Assembly: GCF_003054245.1 (NCBI RefSeq)
Contig: NZ_QBKR01000006.1
Coordinates: 81,482 to 145,481 of the forward strand
Origin: Melghirimyces profundicolus
Lineage (GTDB): Bacteria; Bacillota; Bacilli; Thermoactinomycetales; DSM-45169
DNA length: 64,000 nt
Direction of reading: 5' to 3'
Positions 52,741 to 61,840 of the stretch are shown here, piece after piece. The notes beneath the pieces were generated by a model. That model saw only the letters and a program-made list of their open reading frames with translations. It had not been told where the DNA came from and made no database searches. Position 1 is the stretch's first letter. Each line of letters starts with the position of its first letter. A program made the translations under genes and the position numbers.

Positions 52741-54122
52741 GAATTCCCCACCTCATTCACCGATACTTTGACATTTTTCTCGACGATGTCTCTTGGGATC
52801 AGCGACGCCCACATCCCCAACAATTGACGCGGAGGAATGTTGCCGAAATAACCGCCCATGGACGGCGGCCCATCGAGTGACAATGGGGGAAACAGTCGAT
52901 TGAGTTTCAAAGCATCCCGCTTTGTTTTTGCCCGAACGGCCATTCGTAAATAAACCTCGTTTAATTCCTCTTTCGGTTCCTCCGCCAGTGGGCCGTGCAA
53001 TGAATTGTACCCCATAAAATCGGTATGAATTTCGTCATATTGCAGGCCCCTGCTTGCCATCTGTTTTCGGATGATTTCATCGGTTTTTCTTGCTTTTTCA
53101 AGGGCATCCGGCCACGAAAAACCGACGATGACTTGACCCATGTATCCGTTTTCGTATCCCATCACAACCTTTAACGTATCAGGGCGGGGTTTCCCGGAAA
53201 CACCGGTCACTTTCACTTCATTCGTTCCCACCGCTTCAAGTTGAACCTTGGTTAAATCAACGACAACGTCCGGAGTGACATAAGCCGATGGATCATGAAT
53301 TTCATAAAGCATTTGTTCTTTTACCGTATCAACAGTCACCAAACCCCCGCGTTCCTTGACTTTTGTTACAATGAAATCGCCGCTTTCACTCACTTCTGCA
53401 ATCGGATATCCGATTTCCTCCATCCTTTCGACTTGACGCCAATCCCCACTGAAGTTTCCTCCCGTTGACTGGGCCGAACACTCCAGTAAATGCCCCATGA
53501 AGATCCCGCTTGCCAGGCGATTCCAATCATCTTCCGTCCAGCCGAATTCATAGATCAATGGCGCAAGAAACTGTGCGGGATCCGTCGTTCGACCGGTGAC
53601 AACCACATCGGCTCCTTGTCTCAGGGCTTCCACAATGGGCATGGAACCCAGATAGGCATTGGCAAACAAGAGCCGATCTTTGACTGGATCAATCGACTCG
53701 CCGGTTTCCATATGATCCAAAGCCAATCCTTGTGAAATCATCGAATCGATTTGGTCGATGATATTATCGCCGGTTACAACCGCCACCTTTAAGTCGCTCA
53801 TGCCCAGTTCCTTTGCGAGACGGATGACTTCCTGCTGCGCACCAACCGGATTCAACCCTCCCGCATTGGTTAACAACTTGATTCCTTTTTCCTTCACATA
53901 AGGCAAAAGCGCTTTCATTGAGGTCGTGATATCCCGTGTGTGGCCAAGGTTCCCGTCTTTCTGTTTATCCTTAAGCAAAATGGCCATTGTCAATTCTGCC
54001 AAACAATCAAAGCCAAGATAATCGACCTCTCCGTACTTTGCCGTTGCGACCGCAGGTTCGATCGTATCCCCATAAAAACCTTGAGCCGCACCGATCCGAA
54101 CCGTTTGTTTCACAGACTTCAA
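52722..54122 (-). CDS. atuA: AtuA-family acyclic terpene utilization protein, N-terminal part
   Basis: A 466-residue AtuA/DUF1446 protein: VRIGAAQGFYGDTIEPAV, GEVDYLGFDCLAELTMAIL, LTNAGGLNPVGAQQEV and VTGRTTDPAQFLAPLIYEFG. AtuA is required for citronellol/geraniol growth in Pseudomonas, biochemical role unknown. The start is TTG (54120-54122) behind GAGGG, or GTG four codons later. Its 5' flank carries repeat copy f. Confidence 0.88.
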   Translation of the reverse strand: MKSVKQTVRIGAAQGFYGDTIEPAVATAKYGEVDYLGFDCLAELTMAILLKDKQKDGNLGHTRDITTSMKALLPYVKEKGIKLLTNAGGLNPVGAQQEVIRLAKELGMSDLKVAVVTGDNIIDQIDSMISQGLALDHMETGESIDPVKDRLLFANAYLGSMPIVEALRQGADVVVTGRTTDPAQFLAPLIYEFGWTEDDWNRLASGIFMGHLLECSAQSTGGNFSGDWRQVERMEEIGYPIAEVSESGDFIVTKVKERGGLVTVDTVKEQMLYEIHDPSAYVTPDVVVDLTKVQLEAVGTNEVKVTGVSGKPRPDTLKVVMGYENGYMGQVIVGFSWPDALEKARKTDEIIRKQMASRGLQYDEIHTDFMGYNSLHGPLAEEPKEELNEVYLRMAVRAKTKRDALKLNRLFPPLSLDGPPSMGGYFGNIPPRQLLGMWASLIPRDIVEKNVKVSVNEVGNSCQGSN

Positions 54123-54259
54123 CCTTTCCCTCGTTTAATTCAATCACTTTAACCGCGTCTCCCTCTTGAAGCGTTGTGAAAAAGTGAGCGGCAGCATTTA
54201 CCCAAAGCCGCTCCGGATCCCCTTCAACCGCTTCCACTTTCCAAACATTCGCTTTCCTC
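54123..54259 (-). pseudogene. Possible biotin carboxyl-carrier-like gene interrupted by repeat f
   Basis: Between enoyl-CoA hydratase and atuA the minus strand reads ANVWKVEAVEGD, then a stretch translated from repeat f, then QEGDAVKVIELNEGKVEV. Removing the repeat leaves a sequence like the lipoyl/biotinyl fold start (NVWKVxVxxGDxVQEGDxV). The biotin site would be ESMKMEI-like but here is ELNEGKVEV, so the identification is tentative. If right, the repeat inserted into the carrier gene of the carboxylase. Confidence 0.4.
54169..54219 (+). repeat. Modular palindromic repeat, copy f (left terminus only)
   Basis: AAGCGTTGTGAAAAAGTGAG, then the hairpin GAGCGGC/GCCGCTC with loop AGCATTTACCCAAA, ending CCGGATCC. 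On the minus strand it forms a terminator (GCCGCTCACTTTTTC) inside the Atu-like operon, between enoyl-CoA hydratase and atuA. Confidence 0.88.
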
Positions 54260-55045
54260 CTATTTTCCTTTCCATACGGGTTTTCTCTTTTCCAAAAATG
54301 CGGACGCCCCTTCTTTCAGATCTTCGCTGCAAAAAGAAACGAGTCGCAAGGTGGACAGATAATCGAAAGATTTTAAAAAGTCCATTTGTTCCGTGGTAAA
54401 ATACGCATCCATGCTCAGACGAACAGCCAGCGGACTGTGCGATGCGATTCCTTCAGCTATTTTCCATGTTTCCTCTTCCAACCGATCATGAGGTACGACT
54501 CGATGAATCAGTTCATATTCTTTGGCTCTTTCAGCATCGATGATTTCCGCGGTCAACATCATTTCCAGGACCCGTCGATTTCCAACGGCACGTCTCACCC
54601 AAGGTAAGATGACATAAGGGACGATTCCCAGTTTTAACTCCGTCAGACCCAGTTTTGCCTGATCCGAGGCGATCGCAATATGGGACATCGCAACCAGGCC
54701 GGTTCCCCCTCCCAATGCCGGACCGTTGACAGATGCCACAATGGGGGTTTGAACCGTTGCTCCCAGTTTAAAAAGCTCTGTACTCTCCCGACCTTCATCG
54801 TGAAGCTGTGGAACCGGTTTTTCGAAGTTCTCTTTAAATTCATTTAAGTTCCCACCCGCAGAAAAGCACTTTCCGGCTCCGGTCAAAATCATCACGCGAA
54901 CCTCTTCATCTTGATCGGCGGTTCGAATGGCCTCTATTAACTCTTTCGTTAACTGATCGGTCAACGGATTTCTCATTTCCGGAAGGTTTAACGTGATTTT
55001 GGCTACATGATCATTCACTTCATACAAAATGGTTTCATTATTCAT
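54260..55045 (-). CDS. Enoyl-CoA hydratase/isomerase
   Basis: A 261-residue crotonase-fold enzyme: AKITLNLPEMRNPLT, GAGKCFSAGGNLNEF (oxyanion loop 1) and VNGPALGGGTGLVAMSHIAI (oxyanion hole). AtuE-like by position: it would hydrate the product of the carboxylase. One catalytic Glu position appears as LTELKLGIVPYVILPWVRRA. GGAGGTG precedes ATG. Lies 19 bp behind the carboxylase subunit. Confidence 0.92.
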   Translation of the reverse strand: MNNETILYEVNDHVAKITLNLPEMRNPLTDQLTKELIEAIRTADQDEEVRVMILTGAGKCFSAGGNLNEFKENFEKPVPQLHDEGRESTELFKLGATVQTPIVASVNGPALGGGTGLVAMSHIAIASDQAKLGLTELKLGIVPYVILPWVRRAVGNRRVLEMMLTAEIIDAERAKEYELIHRVVPHDRLEEETWKIAEGIASHSPLAVRLSMDAYFTTEQMDFLKSFDYLSTLRLVSFCSEDLKEGASAFLEKRKPVWKGK

Positions 55046-55064
55046 GATTCACACCTCCGCTTCA

Positions 55065-56594
55065 TTAAACGGGATGAATGGCATTTCGCTTCTCATAGCC
55101 TTTGACTTGTTTCGACCGATACATTTTAAATCGACGGATCAACTCGCCGCGAAGCTCGTTATAGCCGACGATATCGTCAATAATCAACTCGGATGCCAAT
55201 CGGTGTATATTGATGTTATCCGCATACTCCTTCCGTTTTTCACGGATAAAAGCCGCCCGTTCGTCCTCCGGAAGCTCTTGAATTTTGTTGTAATAAACGG
55301 CATTGACGGCTGCTTCCGGACCCATCACCGCAATTTGTCCGCTCGGCAACGATAAAACCGCATCGGATCCAAATGCGGGACCTGCCATGGCATAAAGGCC
55401 CGCACCATAACATTTACGCACGATCACGGATATAATCGGGACGGTGGCCTCGGACATGGCCGAAATCATTTTTGCACCGTGGCGGATAATTCCGCTTTGC
55501 TCCACTTTCGAACCGATCATATAGCCTGGAACATCAGACAAATACAGTAAAGGAATATGATATGCATTACAAATCATGACGAAACGCGCAGCTTTATCAG
55601 GAGAATCGACAAATAATGTTCCTCCTTTTACTTTCGGCTGGTTTGCAATCACTCCCGTGACCTTGCCATTGATCCGGGCAAACCCGGTGATCAGCTCTTG
55701 AGCAAACAATTTTTTGTACTCAAACCAACTTCCTTCATCGATCACTTGATGGATCAATTCATACATATCAAAAGGCGTATTTTGGTTTTCAGGGATGATT
55801 TCAGCAATGCTTCTCCCTTCCACCGGTTCTCGACCCTCTTTCTCAAGAGGCCGTTCTTGCCAGTTCTGCGGCATGTAATCCAGATAACGTTTACAAGCAT
55901 CAATCGCTTCATCCTCGCTGTCTGCAAGAACATCACCCAAGCCACTCACAGACGCATGCATTTTTGCACCGCCCATTTGATCCATCGTTGTTTTTTCACC
56001 AATGGCCATTTCCACCATTCGGGGCGAGCCTAAGTAGGCACTCGCATTTTGATCCACCATGATGACCAGATCTGAAAATGCCGGTACGTACGCCGCCCCT
56101 GCCGGTGAAGGACCAAACAAAATACAAATTTGCGGAACGACTCCTGACAATTGAACTTGATTGTAGAAAACCCGCCCGCCGTGACGTTTCCCGGGAAATA
56201 CATGTAATTGTTCTGTAATTCTCGCACCGGCAGAATCAATCAAGTATAAAATGGGGACTTTTAAGTCCGCTGCCTTTTCCTGAATCCGAATATTCTTTTC
56301 AACCGATTTGGGACCCCAAGAACCTGCCTTGACGGTTGAGTCGGCTGCCAAAAAGCAAACGGTGCGACCGTTTATTTCTCCCACCCCTGTCAAACATGCA
56401 TCTGCGGGAAGTGACGGGTCTTCACTGTTTGCAAAAATACCGTCTTCCACAATGGAACCTGGATCAAAAAGTTTTTCCAAACGTTCCCGAACAAACATTT
56501 TTCCCCTGGCTTTGTTCTGTTCATGATATTTTTGTTTACCGCCTTTCAAAATACGTTCCTTTTCTTGATAGTACAGTTGATAGTCGCTTCGCAT
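55065..56594 (-). CDS. Acyl-CoA carboxylase carboxyltransferase (beta) subunit
   Basis: A 509-residue carboxyltransferase of the propionyl-/methylcrotonyl-/geranyl-CoA carboxylase group: YLIDSAGARITEQLHVFPG, FGPSPAGAAYVPAFSD, GGAKMHASVSGLGDVLAD and YLSDVPGYMIGSKVEQSG. It transfers CO2 from carboxybiotin to the acyl-CoA. By position it is an AtuC analogue. No biotin carboxylase or intact biotin carrier gene is in the window, so the alpha subunit must be elsewhere or lost. First gene behind the sigma54 promoter at 56633. Confidence 0.93.
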   Translation of the reverse strand: MRSDYQLYYQEKERILKGGKQKYHEQNKARGKMFVRERLEKLFDPGSIVEDGIFANSEDPSLPADACLTGVGEINGRTVCFLAADSTVKAGSWGPKSVEKNIRIQEKAADLKVPILYLIDSAGARITEQLHVFPGKRHGGRVFYNQVQLSGVVPQICILFGPSPAGAAYVPAFSDLVIMVDQNASAYLGSPRMVEMAIGEKTTMDQMGGAKMHASVSGLGDVLADSEDEAIDACKRYLDYMPQNWQERPLEKEGREPVEGRSIAEIIPENQNTPFDMYELIHQVIDEGSWFEYKKLFAQELITGFARINGKVTGVIANQPKVKGGTLFVDSPDKAARFVMICNAYHIPLLYLSDVPGYMIGSKVEQSGIIRHGAKMISAMSEATVPIISVIVRKCYGAGLYAMAGPAFGSDAVLSLPSGQIAVMGPEAAVNAVYYNKIQELPEDERAAFIREKRKEYADNINIHRLASELIIDDIVGYNELRGELIRRFKMYRSKQVKGYEKRNAIHPV

Positions 56595-56632
56595 CGGATG
56601 CCCCTCCTGATCTGAATTCCTTCAGGATACAG

Positions 56633-56648
56633 TGCAAGTTTTATACCA
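56633..56648 (-). promoter_or_regulatory. Sigma54 promoter of the Atu-like operon
   Basis: Minus-strand TGGTATAAAACTTGCA, GG and GC 12 nt apart, 39 nt before the carboxyltransferase start. The divergent activator at 56818 is the probable regulator. Confidence 0.85.
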
Positions 56649-56755
56649 CCATTCCATTGATTTGAAAAACTTCGCCGATCCCGATTTTGTTTCCAATCCA
56701 TCCAAAACAGGTGTATGGGTTTACGGACAATTGACCGAAGATGAATACAGTTAGC

Positions 56756-56785
56756 TTGGAAACAAACCAAAGCCTGTCTTATAAT
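56756..56785 (+). promoter_or_regulatory. SigmaA-type promoter of the sigma54 activator gene
   Basis: TTGGAA, 18 nt, TATAAT, 32 bp before the GTG at 56818. It faces away from the sigma54 promoter at 56633. Confidence 0.6.
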
Positions 56786-56817
56786 AAAAAACAAGTGAAT
56801 TTGAAGGAGGGGACCGT

Positions 56818-58956
56818 GTGCAAGTCCGCCACCTAATGACAACCGATTACGTTCAAATTCAAAAAGATGGAACCGCACGTGAAGTGTTGGAGCAATTTCT
56901 TTCCAAGCGGCAAGACCTCGCCTGCATCATGGACAACGGAAACTTTATTGGAATCGTGACCAAGTACGCCCTCTACCGCCTCCTCTTGAAATCCCATTCA
57001 ATTGATACGAACATACATGACGTGATGATCCGTGAAGTTGTCACTGTTAATGAAAATGAAAGCGTTTACTTCGCGAGGGAACTGTTATTAAAAGAACAAG
57101 TCGGTCATGCGGTGGTGGTCAATTCAAAGGGCCAGGTAACCGGTGTGATGGCAAAGTCGGACTTAATCAGAGGACTGACAATCGAGACGAACAATTTGGT
57201 GCACCGTTTAAAAACACTCATGAATCATCTGCAGGAGTCGGTCCTTTCGGTTGACCTGGATTTGAAAGTGACTTCGATTAACGCCTCCGCACTGGATTAT
57301 CTCGAATTAAAAGAGGATGAAATCACGGACAAAAAAATAACAGGGTGTTTTCCGGACTTAGCCAATGATTTAAATCAATGTATCCACACGGAAAAAAGCC
57401 GTTTAAAACGAATCAAGCTTGCATCGAAAACGGCCATTGCGTCTTTTACACCGATCAAAGAATGGAACTCCATAACCGGAGCCATGGTCGTTTTAAAAGA
57501 CGTGACGGCATATGAAACCGTCGCAAAGGAATTGGAAACAACGAAACGAATGGAAAAGATATTGGACAGCGCCCTGAAACTGGCCTATGACGGGGTCGTG
57601 ATTACCGACCATTCCGGTAAAGTGACAAAAGTCAACCAAGGCTTTCTTGCACTATACGGCTTTCAATCCCAAGACGAGGTGATCGGTCGACCCATTGACT
57701 CCGTTGCACCTGAATTCCCGTCCAAGAAAACGGTTCACTCCAATGAACCATTCGAAGGTCAATTAATGGATATCAACGGCAACAAAGCGATCTTGACCCA
57801 AATGCCGATCATCCAAAACGGAAAACGGATCGGTGAAATATTCAAGGTCCTCTATCAACAATTAGAGGTCTGGAAAGATCTGTTCCGGCACATGGAAAAA
57901 TTGGAAAACGAGATTTCGTATTATCGCAGCGAATTGAGTAAAGTGTCTTATCAGAACGATTCATTTGCACAGATTATTTCCAAGAGCAAGCGCATTGACA
58001 CCTTAAAAAAGGAAGCCTATATTGCCGCCCAAACATTTTCGAATGTTCTGATTACAGGAGAGAGCGGAACAGGAAAAGAGCTGTTTGCGGATGCCATCCA
58101 CCAAACCTCAGGACGACCCGGTGCTTTTGTCAAGGTGAATTGCGCTGCCATTCCTGAGAATCTGTTGGAGTCGGAGTTTTTCGGATATGCCGAAGGTGCG
58201 TTCACAGGAGCAAAAAAAGGAGGAAAACCGGGTAAGTTCGAGCTCGCGGATTGCGGCACCCTTTTTCTCGATGAGATCGGAGATATGCCCCTTTCCTTAC
58301 AGGCAAAGCTCCTTCGCGTCCTCCAAGAACGGGAATTTGAACAAATCGGAGATATCAAAACCCGTAAAGTGGATGTTCGGATCGTTGCCGCAACCAACAA
58401 AGACCTGCAACAATTCATTCAGGAGGGTAAATTCAGGGAAGACCTTTACTATCGAATTCATGTCATTCATTTACGAATTCCGCCGCTCCGCGAAAGACCT
58501 GAAGATATTCCTCTTTTGTGCTCGTTTTTTCTTGAAAAATTCAAAAGTCGGATTCCAAAGACCATCAGCGGATTGACAAGAGAAGCGATCGAAAAATTGC
58601 AGGCCTACGAATGGCCCGGAAACGTACGTCAACTTGAAAATGTACTGGAACGTGCATTTCACTTCACAAGCGGAAAATGGATGGAAGCAGAGCACATCAT
58701 TCTGGAACCGACCGCGACGGTGTTCGAATCGGGAAATGCTTCCGTTACAAACGCCATCAGCGCAAATCGTTCCCAGCCTCTGAATCGGAAACAGTTAATC
58801 AATGAAACGGAAAAATATGCGCTGATTCAAGCGTTGTCAAAAGCGGGCGGCAATCGGACAAAAGCAGCGAAAATACTTGGAATCAGCCGATCCACCCTTT
58901 ATCAAAAGCTAAACAAGTACCAGATTAAAGAAGAGACCCAATTTAAGATAGAATAA
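56818..58956 (+). CDS. Sigma54-dependent activator with CBS pair, two PAS domains, AAA+ and HTH
   Basis: A 712-residue enhancer-binding protein. Two CBS domains (residues about 5-120), two PAS-like domains (about 135-245 and 250-360), then AAA+ with Walker [26 protein letters not shown] (sigma54 contact), [10 protein letters not shown], and a Fis-type HTH ([20 protein letters not shown]). The start is GTG 56818-56820 behind GGAGG. CBS domains may sense adenylates or acyl-CoA. It is divergent from the sigma54 promoter at 56633 and so probably activates the acyl-CoA operon. Confidence 0.93.
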   Translation: MQVRHLMTTDYVQIQKDGTAREVLEQFLSKRQDLACIMDNGNFIGIVTKYALYRLLLKSHSIDTNIHDVMIREVVTVNENESVYFARELLLKEQVGHAVVVNSKGQVTGVMAKSDLIRGLTIETNNLVHRLKTLMNHLQESVLSVDLDLKVTSINASALDYLELKEDEITDKKITGCFPDLANDLNQCIHTEKSRLKRIKLASKTAIASFTPIKEWNSITGAMVVLKDVTAYETVAKELETTKRMEKILDSALKLAYDGVVITDHSGKVTKVNQGFLALYGFQSQDEVIGRPIDSVAPEFPSKKTVHSNEPFEGQLMDINGNKAILTQMPIIQNGKRIGEIFKVLYQQLEVWKDLFRHMEKLENEISYYRSELSKVSYQNDSFAQIISKSKRIDTLKKEAYIAAQTFSNVLITGESGTGKELFADAIHQTSGRPGAFVKVNCAAIPENLLESEFFGYAEGAFTGAKKGGKPGKFELADCGTLFLDEIGDMPLSLQAKLLRVLQEREFEQIGDIKTRKVDVRIVAATNKDLQQFIQEGKFREDLYYRIHVIHLRIPPLRERPEDIPLLCSFFLEKFKSRIPKTISGLTREAIEKLQAYEWPGNVRQLENVLERAFHFTSGKWMEAEHIILEPTATVFESGNASVTNAISANRSQPLNRKQLINETEKYALIQALSKAGGNRTKAAKILGISRSTLYQKLNKYQIKEETQFKIE

Positions 58957-59118
58957 CTGGAAAGATTCCGCTTCATCTCTTACCGGTTGTTCCCTGTTCA
59001 TGTGAAGCACACAAGGCAAAGGCTTTTTTCCGGGAAATCATGGACCACCCGGCGTTTGATCCTGTGCAGCCAGGAATAAATTCAGTCGCACGGGATGCTT
59101 TTGGTTGAGGCCCGTTGA

Positions 59119-59369
59119 AGCGTGTGATTTATTGATCGTTTCGAGAAAAGGGGAAGCGTTTACCCAAAATAGCGACTTTGCTGTCCTACCCAGCGGAGAA
59201 TCAGCCTGCAAGGGCGTTCAGGGGCAAAAGCTTCTCTGTGGTCGCATCCGAAGGCGTTTGCCCCTGCCCGCAGCAGGATGATTCGGAGCGGACAGTGCCT
59301 ACATCTCTGCAGGACAGCAGCCGGAGCGGCTTTGGGTTAAATGCTGCCGCTCACTTTTTCACAACGCTT
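59119..59369 (-). repeat. Modular palindromic repeat, copy g (reverse, complete, no 55-bp module)
   Basis: Reverse orientation, both termini present: AAGCGTGTGA at 59119 and TCACAACGCTT ending at 59369. It has the GCTGTCCTGC/GCAGGACAGC and GGGGCAAA/TTTTGCCCC stems but skips the whole 55-bp module: CCGGCTG joins CTGTCC directly. Its hairpin plus TTTTTC on the + strand can terminate the activator gene. The rest of 58957-59118 shows nothing recognisable. Confidence 0.92.
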
Positions 59370-59401
59370 GAAGGGTTTTGTTTTTTCGTATTCGCATTAT
59401 T

Positions 59402-59431
59402 TTGACTCCATTTGGTCGGATGTGCTACAAT
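59402..59431 (+). promoter_or_regulatory. SigmaA-type bioB promoter
   Basis: TTGACT, 18 nt, TACAAT. The BirA operator begins 10 bp downstream, so repressor would cover the transcription start. Confidence 0.75.
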
Positions 59432-59440
59432 AAACCCGAT

Positions 59441-59472
59441 TTGTTAACCTTTTATCCATGTTTGGTTTACAA
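59441..59472 (+). promoter_or_regulatory. BirA operator
   Basis: TTGTTAACC-N14-GGTTTACAA, matching the Firmicutes biotin-repressor box (TTGTTAACC with inverted partner). It links bioB expression to biotin supply. Confidence 0.88.
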
Positions 59473-59486
59473 TTGGAGGGGATGGT

Positions 59487-60494
59487 TTGATCCAGACAGA
59501 GACAATCACGGGCGCCACCCGATGGGAAGCGCTTGCCGACCGGGTGTTGAAGGGGAAACCTTTGTCGACGGAAGAGGCGCTGTCGGTCCTGCAATGTCCC
59601 GACGAAGCGTTATTGTCGTTATTGCAGGCGGCATACCGTGTCCGGCACCACTACTTCGGCAACAAAGTGAAGCTGAACATGATCATCAACGCCAAAAGCG
59701 GACTGTGTCCCGAAAATTGCGGGTACTGTTCCCAGTCCATCGTTTCCACTGCCCCGGTGGAGCGATACTCCATGCTGAAGAAGGAGGTGCTGATCGAGGG
59801 TGCCCGGGAAGCGATCGACCGCCAGGCCGGCACCTATTGTATCGTCGCCAGCGGTCGGGGCCCCACCCACCGGGAAGTGGAGGAAGTCGCCGAGGCGGTT
59901 CGGGAGATCAAATCCCAAACCCGGTTGAAAATCTGCGCCTGCCTCGGAATCCTCTCGGAGGAACAGGCCCGGAGGCTGAAAGAGGCCGGCGTCGACCGGT
60001 ACAACCACAACCTCAACACCAGTGCCAGTCACCACGATCAAATCACAACCTCTCACACCTTCGACGACCGGGTCCGGACGGTGGAACATGCAAAACAGGC
60101 CGGGATCTCCCCGTGTTCCGGTTGCATCGTCGGCATGGGGGAAACCGACGAACAGATCGTGGAGGTGGCCAACAGCCTGAAGGAATTGGATGCCGATTCG
60201 ATTCCCGTCAACTTCCTCCACGCCATTCCCGGGACGCCGCTGGAAGGAATGGACGAGTTGAATCCCCGGCGCTGTCTGAAGATCCTGGCTCTGTTCCGTC
60301 TGATGTGCCCCACGAAGGAAATCCGGGTATCCGGAGGAAGAGAAGTCAACCTGAGAAGCCTGCAACCCCTGGCTCTGTACCCTGCCAACTCCCTGTTTGT
60401 CGGGGATTACCTGACTACGGAAGGTCAGGTCGCGGAGCAGGATCATCAGATGATCCGGGACCTGGGATTTGAAATCGAAGAGTGCGCGTTATAG
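59487..60494 (+). CDS. bioB: Biotin synthase
   Basis: Radical-SAM enzyme inserting sulfur into dethiobiotin (335 residues). SGLCPENCGYCSQS holds the CxxxCxxC cluster for S-adenosylmethionine; YNHNLNTSASHHDQI and VNFLHAIPGTPLEG are BioB signatures, with Arg in RVSGGREVNLRSLQP for the [2Fe-2S] site. The start is TTG 59487 behind GGAGGGG, as the nearby ATG is out of frame. The gene stands alone, without bioA, D or F, which fits growth on external precursors. Confidence 0.95.
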   Translation: MIQTETITGATRWEALADRVLKGKPLSTEEALSVLQCPDEALLSLLQAAYRVRHHYFGNKVKLNMIINAKSGLCPENCGYCSQSIVSTAPVERYSMLKKEVLIEGAREAIDRQAGTYCIVASGRGPTHREVEEVAEAVREIKSQTRLKICACLGILSEEQARRLKEAGVDRYNHNLNTSASHHDQITTSHTFDDRVRTVEHAKQAGISPCSGCIVGMGETDEQIVEVANSLKELDADSIPVNFLHAIPGTPLEGMDELNPRRCLKILALFRLMCPTKEIRVSGGREVNLRSLQPLALYPANSLFVGDYLTTEGQVAEQDHQMIRDLGFEIEECAL

Positions 60495-60500
60495 AAAAAA

Positions 60501-60526
60501 AGGACCGGTCCATGGCGGACCGGTCC
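60501..60526. terminator. Bidirectional terminator behind bioB
   Basis: AGGACCGGTC/GACCGGTCCT, 10-bp perfect stem, with an A-run before and TTTG after. Confidence 0.8.
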
Positions 60527-60573
60527 TTTGTCACCCCCCGGATAAGGTCGGGCCGGACTTTATGCCAAAAAAA

Positions 60574-60599
60574 CCGGACCTGCGGTAAAGCAGGCCCGG
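60574..60599 (-). terminator. Terminator of the zinc alcohol dehydrogenase
   Basis: Minus-strand CCGGGCCTGC/GCAGGTCCGG (one mismatch) followed by TTTTTTTGG, 30 bp behind the gene. Confidence 0.82.
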
Positions 60600-60630
60600 C
60601 AGGCAGTGTCCGATGCCGGAGAAACTCCGT

Positions 60631-61656
60631 TTACATTTCAAACACAAGACGGGCTTTGGCGTTCCCTTCTTCCACTTCCTTGAATGCTTCGTTCACATCA
60701 TGGATGTGCCTGGTTTCGTGGATCACCCGGGTTCGCCCGTCGGCATGGAGTTCAAAAACTTCTTGGAGATCCACCCGGGTTCCGACGATGGACCCCACCA
60801 CGGAAATTCCGTTCAGGACGGTTTCGAAAATCGGAAGTTTCACGTCGTTGTCCTTGGGCAGGGCCACAAACACAATCTTTCCTCCCCGTCTGAGAGAATG
60901 ATAGGCCTGTTCAAAGGCTTGCGGGGCGACTGCCACGCAAATCGCCTGATCCGCTCCGCCCAGTTTTTTGATTTCCTCAACGGGATCCTGGGTTTTTGCA
61001 TTCACGGTGTAATCGGCCCCCAGTTCTTCGGCCAACTGGAGCTTCTCATCGAACAAATCCACCGCGACCACGGACGCTCCGGCGATCTTGGCATATTGGA
61101 CTGCAAGATGGCCCAGCCCCCCGATTCCAAAAACCGCAACCAAATCCGACGGACGGGCACCGGAAATCTTCACCGCCTTATACGTGGTGACTCCGGCGCA
61201 GGTCAGAGGGGCGGCGTCCAAAGGATCCACCCCCTTGGGAACTTTGGCCACATAATCGGCAAAGGCATTGGCGTACTCGGCAAAGGCACCGTCGATGGCA
61301 TAACCGGTGTTCAGTTGGTTTTCGCACAAGGTTTCCCAACCGGAGGTGCAATACTCACAATACCCGCAGGCATATCCCAACCACGGAATGGCCACACGGT
61401 CGCCTTCCTTCACGCTTTTCACGCCATTGGAAACGCTTTCAACAATTCCGACGCCTTCGTGACCGGGTATAAAAGGCAGTTTGGGCTTAATGGGCCAGTC
61501 GCCATGGGCTGCGTGAATATCGGTATGACACAAACCGGACGTTTCAATCTTGACACGGGCTTGATGGGTTTCCGGATCCGGCAGATCCACCTCCTCCACA
61601 CGCAGGGGTTTTGAAAAATCACGGACAACGGCGGCGAGCATTTTCTTCCCCATCAT
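60631..61656 (-). CDS. Zinc-dependent alcohol dehydrogenase (AdhP/AdhT type)
   Basis: A 341-residue MDR alcohol dehydrogenase: GLCHTDIHAAHGDWP and GHEGVGIVE carry the catalytic Cys and His, CGYCEYCTSGWETLC the structural zinc set, VFGIGGLGHLAVQYAK the NAD loop. It oxidises primary alcohols or reduces aldehydes. The first ATG of ATGATG is 4 nt behind GGAGG; either may serve. A sigma54 promoter lies 36 bp upstream, which is unusual for this class, and an AcoR-like activator is divergent. Confidence 0.93.
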   Translation of the reverse strand: MMGKKMLAAVVRDFSKPLRVEEVDLPDPETHQARVKIETSGLCHTDIHAAHGDWPIKPKLPFIPGHEGVGIVESVSNGVKSVKEGDRVAIPWLGYACGYCEYCTSGWETLCENQLNTGYAIDGAFAEYANAFADYVAKVPKGVDPLDAAPLTCAGVTTYKAVKISGARPSDLVAVFGIGGLGHLAVQYAKIAGASVVAVDLFDEKLQLAEELGADYTVNAKTQDPVEEIKKLGGADQAICVAVAPQAFEQAYHSLRRGGKIVFVALPKDNDVKLPIFETVLNGISVVGSIVGTRVDLQEVFELHADGRTRVIHETRHIHDVNEAFKEVEEGNAKARLVFEM

Positions 61657-61691
61657 AAAACCTCCTTCAAGAGTACTCACCTCCTGTAAAG

Positions 61692-61707
61692 AGCAAACAT
61701 CATGCCA
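61692..61707 (-). promoter_or_regulatory. Sigma54 promoter of the zinc alcohol dehydrogenase
   Basis: Minus-strand TGGCATGATGTTTGCT, GG and GC 12 nt apart. Transcription would start near 61681 with a leader of about 25 nt. Confidence 0.87.
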
Positions 61708-61840
61708 AATCGTCATGCCCGGGGTTACCCGCCTGAAACGTATTTTCCACTGTCAATCAAACAGAATCATGTTGCAATTCGTTACACTTATGTAGAAGGT
61801 CCCTTCTTTAGAATGAGATGGATCGAAAGGAGGATGGGGT

